Origin: Streptomyces sp. CNQ-509
GTDB taxonomy: Bacteria > Actinomycetota > Actinomycetes > Streptomycetales > Streptomycetaceae
DNA: 64,000 bases
Direction of reading: 5' to 3'
Assembly: GCF_001011035.1 (NCBI RefSeq)
Contig: NZ_CP011492.1
Coordinates: forward strand, 124,001 to 188,000
Part shown: positions 26,301-35,300 of the stretch, piece after piece
Position numbering within the stretch: the stretch's first letter is position 1
Layout of the letters: each line of letters begins with the position of its first letter
Translations under genes and position numbers: made by a program
The notes under the pieces: model-generated
What the model was told of the DNA's origin: nothing
Databases searched by the model: none
The model's input: only the letters and a program-made list of their open reading frames with translations

Positions 26301-29300
26301 TCTCGGCGGTGTCGGGGCCGACGGTGGTGGCCTTGACGCGCAGGTGGCTGGCGGCGGTGGCGTGCAGCGCCACCTTGGACCAGGCGAACGGCACGCGGAT
26401 GCCGGCGTCGGGGCTGTCGCCGCCGTCGACGAGGAGGGTGTGGAGGGCGGCGTCGAGGAGGGCCGGGTGAAGCCCGAAAACGTCCGGTCCGTGTTCCCCG
26501 GTGTGCTCCTCGGGCAGTACGACCTCCGCGTAGCGGGTCGTCCCGTCCTGCCAGAGCGCGGTCAGGCCGCGGAAGCCGGAGCCGTACTCGTAGCCCTGCT
26601 TCTCCAGCCAGTCGTACGTGTCGGTGAGGTCCACGCTCGTGGCGCCCGCGGGGGGCCAGGCCGCCTGCCACGGTTCGCCGGTCGGGTCGTCGGTGGCGGG
26701 GGTGAGGCGGCCGGTGGCGTGCCGGGTGAAGGGGCGATCCGGGTCGTCATCCGGACGGGCGTGCACCGTGACCGTACGAGCCGATCCGTCGCCCCCGGCG
26801 GGGTCGACGGTGACCTGGATCTGCACGCCTCCGGTCTCCGGCAGCTCCAACGGGGCTTCCAGGGTAAGGTCTTCGAGCACCGGGCAACCGGCCTCGTCCC
26901 CTGCCCGAAGCGCCATCTCCACCAGCGCCGCTCCCGGGACCAGCACACGGCCCTGGATCCGATGCCCCGCAAGCCAGCCGTGCTCAGCACGCGAGATGCG
27001 ACCGGTCAGCACCACCGCACCCGACGACGCCACAGTCACCGCCGCACCCAACAGCCCATGCCCGAAGACACCCAGCCCGAGACCCACCGGGTCACCCGCG
27101 GAGACAGGGCCGGACAGCCAGTAGCGACGCCTCTGAAAGGCGTACGTGGGCAGCGTGACCCGCCGGCCGCCGGACCCCGCGAACACCGCGTGCCAGTCCA
27201 CGCGCGCCCCGGCGGCATAGGCGGAGCCCACACCGGACATCAGCATGGCGGCGGCACGGGAGCCCGCCGCGCCGTCGGGCTCCTCGTCGCGCGGTGCGCG
27301 GGAGAGGGCGATCCACTGGATCGGCGCGTCCGGGAGGCATTCCTGTCCCATGGCGGTCAGAACCGGGGCGGGCCCCACCTCGATGAACATCGACGCGCCG
27401 CTGCGGGCAGCGGCCTGGACGCCGTCTGCGAAGCGGACTGCCTCGCGTACGTGCCGGACCCAGTACTCCGGATCGCAGACCGTCTCCACGTCGGCAAGCC
27501 GGCCGGTGACGTTCGAGACCAGCGTCAGGGAAGGCCGGTGATACTCGACCTCCTCTGCCACCCGGCGGAAGTCACCAAGCATCGGCTCGATCAACGGCGA
27601 ATGGAAGGCATGAGAAACCCTCAGCCGCCGGGCCCGGCCGCCATCCGCCTCCCAGCGCGACACCAGCCCCTCGATCTCCCGCCCATCACCGGAAATCACC
27701 ACCGACCGCGGCCCGTTCACCGCCGCCACATCGACCTGGGAGCTACCCTCCACCAGAGCACTGACCTCATCCAGACTGCCGCGCAGCGACACCATCGCAC
27801 CACCCGGCGGCAGCGCATCCATCAACCGCCCGCGGGCAGCCACCAGACGGCACGCATCCGCCAGTGACCACACCCCCGCACAGTGCGCGGCGGCCAGCTC
27901 ACCGACCGAGTGACCCACGAGAACACCCGGCTCCACACCCCAGGCACGGAGCTGACGGAACATCGCCACCTCGAACGCGAACAACCCCGGCTGCGTGAAC
28001 TCCGTCCGATCAACAAGCCCACCGGCGCCCGTATCGGCCAGCACCTCGCCCAACGGCCGACTCAGCAACCCGTCGAACCCCGCACAGACCTCCTCGAACG
28101 CCTCACGGAAAACCGCAAAGCCCGTCAGCCCCGCACCCATCCCCGGCCACTGCGCACCCTGACCGGTGAACAGAAGACCCACACCGCCGGCAGGCGCCAC
28201 CGGCGCGACCTCTCCCTCGGCCAACCGCGCAAGCCCGGCGCCGAGTTCGTCCGCGTCGGAACCGACGAGCACGGCCCGGTAGTCGCCCGTCGCCCTCGAC
28301 AGCAGCGAGAGCCCCACGTCGACCGGAGACACCTCTCCCCCGGCCGCCGCGACGAACTCCCCCAGCCGCGCCGCCTGATCCCGCAACGCCTCCGCGCTAC
28401 GCGCCGACACCACCCACGGCACCACCGGAAGCGGAACAGAACCCGGCTCCTCGCGCACCGGCTCGGCTGCCGGCTGCTCCAGGATCACGTGCGCGTTCGT
28501 GCCGCTGATCCCGAACGACGACACCGCCGCCCGCCGCGGCTCACCCGTCTCCGGCCACTCCCGCGCCTCCGTCAACAGCGACACCGCACCCGCATCCCAG
28601 TCCACCTGCGTGCTCGGCGTGTCCACGTGCAGGGTCTGCGGCAGCGCGCCGTGCCGCATCGCCTCGACCATCTTGATCACGCCCGCGACACCGGCCGCAG
28701 CCTGCGTGTGTCCGAGGTTCGACTTGATCGAGCCGAGCCACAGCGGCCGTTCCGCCGAGTGCTCACGCCCGTACGTCGCCAGCAGCGCTTCCGCCTCGAT
28801 GGGGTCGCCGAGCTTGGTCCCGGTCCCGTGCCCCTCGACCACGTCGACCTGTCCGGCGCTCAGTCCCGCGCTGGCCAGCGCCTGCTGGATAACCCGCTGC
28901 TGGGACGGCCCGTTGGGCGCGGTCAGCCCGTTGGACGCACCGTCCTGGTTGACGGCGGAGCCGCGGAGCACCGCCAGCACCTCGTGCCCCTGCCGCCGCG
29001 CCTCCGACAGCCGCTCCACCAGCAACAGCCCGACACCCTCGCTCCAGCCCGTGCCGTCCGCGCCCTCCGCGAACGCCTTGCAGCGACCGTCCGGCGAAAG
29101 ACCCCGCTGCCGCGAGAACTCCACGAAGGTGTTGGGCGTCGCCATCACGGTGACGCCGCCGACGAGCGCCCGGTCGCACTCCCCGTTCCGCATCGCCTGT
29201 GCCGCCAGGTGCAGCGCGACGAGCGACGAGGAGCACGCGGTGTCGATCGTCATCGCCGGGCCTTCGAGCCCGAACGCGTACGCCACCCGGCCCGACAGCA

Positions 29301-32300
29301 CGCTCGACAGGTTCCCTGTCAGCGCGTAGCCCTCGATCTCCTGCCGTTCGGTCGACATGCGGGGCGCGTAGTCGTGGTACATGACGCCGACGTAGACGCC
29401 GGTGCGGCTGCCGCGCAGGCTGTCGGGGTCCACACCCGCGCGCTCACACGCCTCCCACGACGCCTCCAGCACCAACCGCTGCTGCGGATCCATCGCCAGC
29501 GCCTCACGCGGCGACACACCGAAGAACTCCGCGTCGAAATCCCCCGCATCATGCAGAAACCCGCCATGACGCGCGTACGACTTCCCCGACCTACCCGGAT
29601 CCGCGTCGAAAAGATCGGCGCCCCAGCCGCGATCGACCGGGAACTCCGAGATCCCCTCGCCACCGGACCAGACCATGTCCCACAGCTCCGCCGGCGACGT
29701 CACACCGCCCGGATAGCGGCACGCCATCCCCACCACCACGACCGGATCGTCCGCGTCCACGGCGGTCACGGGCGCCGTCGCGGCGGAGGCGGTGGCGGCT
29801 CCGAGCACTTCGTCGCGCAGGTGGCGGGCGAGGCCGGCGGGCGTGGGGTAGTTGAAGACGACCGTGGGGGCGAGGCGCACGCCTGCCGCGGCGTTGACGC
29901 GGTTGCGCAGCTCGACGGCGGTCAGGGAGTCGAATCCGAGTGCCTTGAAGTCCTGGTCGGCGTCGACGGCTGCGGCGTCGTCGTAGCCGAGGACCAGCGC
30001 GGCCTGAGTGCGGACGAGCCCGACCAGCTCGGCGTCCTGTGCCTCCGCGTCGAGCCCCGCCAGCCGGGCGGCGAGGGCGGACGTGCCGGTCGCGGTCCCT
30101 GCCGACGCCACCCGGCGGGCGCGGCGGCGGGGGGCGAAGTCGCGGAGGAGGTAGGGGACTTCGCCGGCCTCGGCCTGCGCGCGGAGCGCGGGGAGGTCCA
30201 TGCGTACGGGGACCACGTTCGGCGTACGGGTGCGGAGGGCCGCGTCGAAGGAGGCGAGCCCGAGTTCCGGCGTCAGGAGGGCGATGCCGCTGCGGTGCCA
30301 GCGCGCGAGTTCGGCCTCGCCGAGCGCGGCGCCCATGCCGCCCCTGCCGCCGACGTCGCCCCACAGGCCCCACGCCAGGGCCTGTCCCGCCAGGCCCTGG
30401 GCCCGGCGGCGGGCGGCCAGGGCGTCGAGCCAGGCGTTGGCCGCGGCGTAGTTGCCCTGTCCCGGAGTGCCCAGCACGCCGGCGATCGAGGAGAAGAGGA
30501 CGAAGGCGTCGAGGTCGAGATCGCGCGTCAGCTCGTCGAGGTGCGACGCGGCGTCGATCTTGGGGGCCAGGACGTCGCGCAGCGCCTCGGGGGTGAGGGA
30601 CGCGATCGTGGCGTCGGCGACGACGCCCGCGGCGTGGATGACCGCGGTCAGCGGGCGGTCGTCGGGCAGGTCCGCGAGCATCCGGGCCACGGCGTCGCGG
30701 TCGGTGAGGTCGCAGCGGGCGAACGTGGTCTCCGCGCCCGCCGCCCGCAGTTCCTCCCGGAGTTCGGGCGCTCCGGGCGTGTCGATGCCGCGGCGGCCGG
30801 CGAGCAGCAGGTGCCGTACGCCGTGCCTCGCCACCAGGTGACGCGCGACCAGCCCGCCAAGCGCCCCGGCCCCGCCGGTGATCAGCACGGTGCCGTTGCG
30901 GCGGCCGAGTGCCTGTACCGCGTCGCCCGGGGGCGGCAGGTGCGTGAGGTGCGGGGTGTGGGGGGTGCCGACGTGGAGGGCGAGTTGAGGGGTGGTCAGC
31001 GCGTGGGCGAGGGCGTTCGGGAGGTGGGTGCGGGTGTCGGGGTGGTCGTCGGTGTCGACGAGGTGGATACGGTCCGGCTGCTCGGCCTGCGCCGTGCGGG
31101 CCAGGCCCCAGAGCGCCGCGTGTACGGGGTCGGGCTCGGCGGTGTGGGCGTGGCGGGTGAGGAGGACGAGGGGGGTGTCGGTGAGTCGGGGTTCGGCGAG
31201 GTACTGCTGGAGGAGGGTGAGCAGGTCGTGTACGGCCTGGTGGGCGGCGGCGGGGGTGGGGGCGCCGGGTGCGGGTGCGTAGACGACGGCGGTGGGCTGG
31301 TCGTCGGCGGCGAGGAGCGCGTTGAGGTCGGGGTGGTGCCGGGCGGCGGTGTCGGGGACCGGCGCGGCGGGGCCGAGGGTGGTCCAGCCGGTGAGGTCCG
31401 TCGCGTCGGCCTGGAGTTGCTGCGGCGTCCAGCGCAGGGTGTACAGATCTGCGGTGGCCTGGGGCTCGGCCGCGAGAGTACGCAGGGTCAGCTCACCGAT
31501 CTCGGCGACCGGCCCGCCTTCGGCATCGTAGAGAGTGATCTCGGCGGTGTCGGGGCCGACGGTGGTGGCCTTGACGCGCAGGTGGCTGGCGGCGGTGGCG
31601 TGCAGCGCCACCTTGGACCAGGCGAACGGCACGCGGATGCCGGCGTCGGGGCTGTCGCCGCCGTCGACGAGGAGGGTGTGGAGGGCGGCGTCGAGGAGGG
31701 CCGGGTGAAGCCCGAAAACGTCCGGTCCGTGTTCCCCGGTGTGCTCCTCGGGCAGTACGACCTCCGCGTAGCGGGTCGTCCCGTCCTGCCAGAGCGCGGT
31801 CAGGCCCTGGAAGCCGGAGCCGTACTCGTAACCGAGCTCGGTCAGGCGGTCGTACGCGCCCGCCAGGTCTGCGCCTTCGGCCCCGGCGGGCGGCCACGCG
31901 CCCTGCCACGGTTCGCCGGTCGGGTCGTCGGTGGCGGGGGTGAGGCGGCCGGTGGCGTGCCGGGTGAAGGGGCGATCCGGGTCGTCATCCGGACGGGCGT
32001 GCACCGTGACCGTACGAGCCGATCCGTCGCCCCCGGCGGGGTCGACGGTGACCTGGATCTGCACGCCTCCGGTCTCCGGCAGCTCCAACGGGGCTTCCAG
32101 GGTAAGGTCTTCGAGCACCGGGCAACCGGCCTCGTCCCCTGCCCGCAGCGCCATCTCCACCAGCGCCGCTCCCGGGACCAGCACACGGCCCTGGATCCGA
32201 TGCCCCGCAAGCCAGCCGTGCTCAGCACGCGAGATGCGACCGGTCAGCACCACCGCACCCGACGACGCCACAGTCACCGCCGCACCCAACAGCCCATGCC

Positions 32301-35300
32301 CGAAGACACCCAGCCCGAGACCCACCGGGTCACCCGCGGAGACAGGGCCGGACAGCCAGTAGCGACGCCTCTGAAAGGCGTACGTGGGCAGCGTGACCGG
32401 CTTTCCGTCGACGCCGCCGAACACCGCGCGCCAATCCACGCGCGCTCCCGCAGAGAATGCGGCACCGAGGCCGGACATCAGCACACGGGCCGCACGCACG
32501 TCTCCATGCGCAAATTCTTCGTTTGCCTTCGCAGATTGTTTGACCCGCGACTCCTTCTTTTCTTCCCGGGGTGCGCGGGAGAGAGCGACCCAATTGACGG
32601 GCGCGTCCGGGAGGCATTCCTGTCCCATGGCGGTCAGAACCGGGGCGGGCCCCACCTCCACGAAAACGGAGACGCCCGTACGAGCTGCCGACTCCACGCC
32701 GTCTGCGAAGCGGACTGCCTCGCGTACGTGCCGGACCCAGTACTCCGGATCGCAGACCGTCTCCACGTCGGCAAGCCGGCCGGTGACGTTCGAGACCAGC
32801 GTCAGGGAAGGCCGGTGATACTCGACCTCCTCTGCCACCCGGCGGAAGTCACCAAGCATCGGCTCGATCAACGGCGAATGGAAGGCATGAGAAACCCTCA
32901 GCCGCCGGGCCCGGCCGCCATCCGCCTCCCAGCGCGACACCAGCCCCTCGATCTCCCGCCCATCACCGGAAATCACCACCGACCGCGGCCCGTTCACCGC
33001 CGCCACATCGACCTGGGAGCTACCCTCCACCAGAGCACTGACCTCATCCAGACTGCCGCGCAGCGACACCATCGCACCACCCGGCGGCAGCGCATCCATC
33101 AACCGCCCGCGGGCAGCCACCAGACGGCACGCATCCGCCAGTGACCACACCCCCGCACAGTGCGCGGCGGCCAGCTCACCGACCGAGTGACCCACGAGAA
33201 CACCCGGCTCCACACCCCAGGCACGGAGCTGACGGAACATCGCCACCTCGAACGCGAACAACCCCGGCTGCGTGAACTCCGTCCGATCAACAAGCCCACC
33301 GGCGCCCGTATCGGCCAGCACCTCGCCCAACGGCCGACTCAGCAACCCGTCGAACCCCGCACAGACCTCCTCGAACGCCTCACGGAAAACCGCAAAGCCC
33401 GTCAGCCCCGCACCCATCCCCGGCCACTGCGCACCCTGACCGGTGAACAGAAGACCCACACCGCCCGCCGAAGCGGGGGACCACTCGGAGTCGTCCGCCG
33501 CCACCCGGGCCAGCGCGCTCCGCAACTCCTCGGTGTCGGAGCCCGCCACCACGGCCCGGTAGTCGCCCGTCGACCGGGACAGCAGCGAGAGCCCCACGTC
33601 GACCGGAGACACCTCTCCCCCGGCCGCCGCGACGAACTCCCCCAGCCGCGCCGCCTGATCCCGCAACGCCTCCGCGCTACGCGCCGACACCACCCACGGC
33701 ACCACCGGAAGGACACCGGACCGCTCAGCAGGCGTCCGCTCTTCCTCCGGTGCCGCCTCCAGGATCACGTGCGCGTTCGTGCCGCTGATCCCGAACGACG
33801 ACACCGCCGCCCGCCGCGGCTCACCCGTCTCCGGCCACTCCCGCGCCTCCGTCAACAGCGACACCGCACCCGCATCCCAGTCCACCTGCGTGGTGGGCTG
33901 ATCGACGTGCAACGTCTGCGGGAGGGCCCCGCGCCGCATCGCCTCGACCATCTTGATCACGCCCGCCACGCCGGCAGCGGCCTGCGTGTGCCCGATGTTG
34001 GACTTCAACGACCCCAGCCACAGCGGCCGTTCCGCCGAGTGCTCACGCCCGTACGTCGCGAGCAGCGCCTGCGCCTCGATGGGGTCGCCGAGCTTGGTGC
34101 CGGTCCCGTGCGCCTCCACCGCGTCGACCTGTCCGGCGCTCAGTCCCGCGCTGGCCAGCGCCTGCTGGATAACCCGCTGCTGGGACGGCCCGTTGGGCGC
34201 GGTCAGCCCGTTGGACGCACCGTCCTGGTTGACGGCGGAGCCGCGGAGCACCGCCAGCACCTCGTGCCCCTGCCGCCGCGCCTCCGACAGCCGCTCCACC
34301 AGCAACAGCCCGACACCCTCGGCCCAGCCCGTGCCGTCCGCGCCCTCCGCGAACGCCTTGCAGCGACCGTCCGGCGAAAGACCCCGCTGCCGCGAGAACT
34401 CCAGGAACATCCCGGGCGAGCCCATGACCGTGACGCCACCGACGAGCGCCCGGTCGCACTCCCCGTTGCGCAGCGCCTGGGCAGCGAGGTGGACGGCGAC
34501 CAGCGACGACGAGCACGCGGTGTCGATCGTCACCGCCGGGCCCTCAAGACCGAACGCGTACGCCACCCGTCCCGACAGCACGCTGACCGTGGTGCCGGTG
34601 AGCAGATGCCCGTCGTGGCCGTCGTGCCCGTCGGCGAGCCGGGGACCGTACTCCTGCGCGGTGGCGCCGATGTAGACCCCGGTGCGGCTGCCGCGCAGGC
34701 TGTCGGGGTCCACACCCGCGCGCTCACACGCCTCCCACGACGCCTCCAGCACCAACCGCTGCTGCGGATCCATCGCCAGCGCCTCACGCGGCGACACACC
34801 GAAGAACTCCGCGTCGAAATCCCCCGCATCATGCAGAAACCCGCCATGACGCGCGTACGACTTCCCCGACCTACCCGGATCCGCGTCGAAAAGATCGGCG
34901 CCCCAGCCGCGATCGACCGGGAACTCCGAGATCCCCTCGCCACCGGACCAGACCATGTCCCACAGCTCCGCCGGCGACGTCACACCGCCCGGATAGCGGC
35001 ACGCCATCCCCACCACCACGACCGGATCGTCCGCGTCCACGGCGGTGGCCGTCGTCGTGACGCCCTCGTCGGCGCCGGTGAGCCGGGCGTGCAGGTGGGC
35101 GGCGAGGCGTTCGGGGGTGGGGTGGTCGAAGAGGACGGAGCTGGGCAGGTCGAGGCCGGTGGCGTCGGCCAGCCGGTCCCGGAGGGTGACGGCGGAGATC
35201 GAGTCGAAGCCCAGGTCGCGGAAGGCGCGGCGGACCTCGACGGACGACGCGTCGGCGTACCCGAGGACGCCGGCGGCCTCGCCCACGACGAGCGCCAGGG

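Noticed and set aside
27883..33144. Very long open frames antisense to PKS-A, including one of over 1700 codons, and similar ones opposite the other PKS genes
   Set aside because: They mirror the GC-rich third positions of the real genes, have Arg/Gly/His-rich composition, no domains and no ribosome binding sites.
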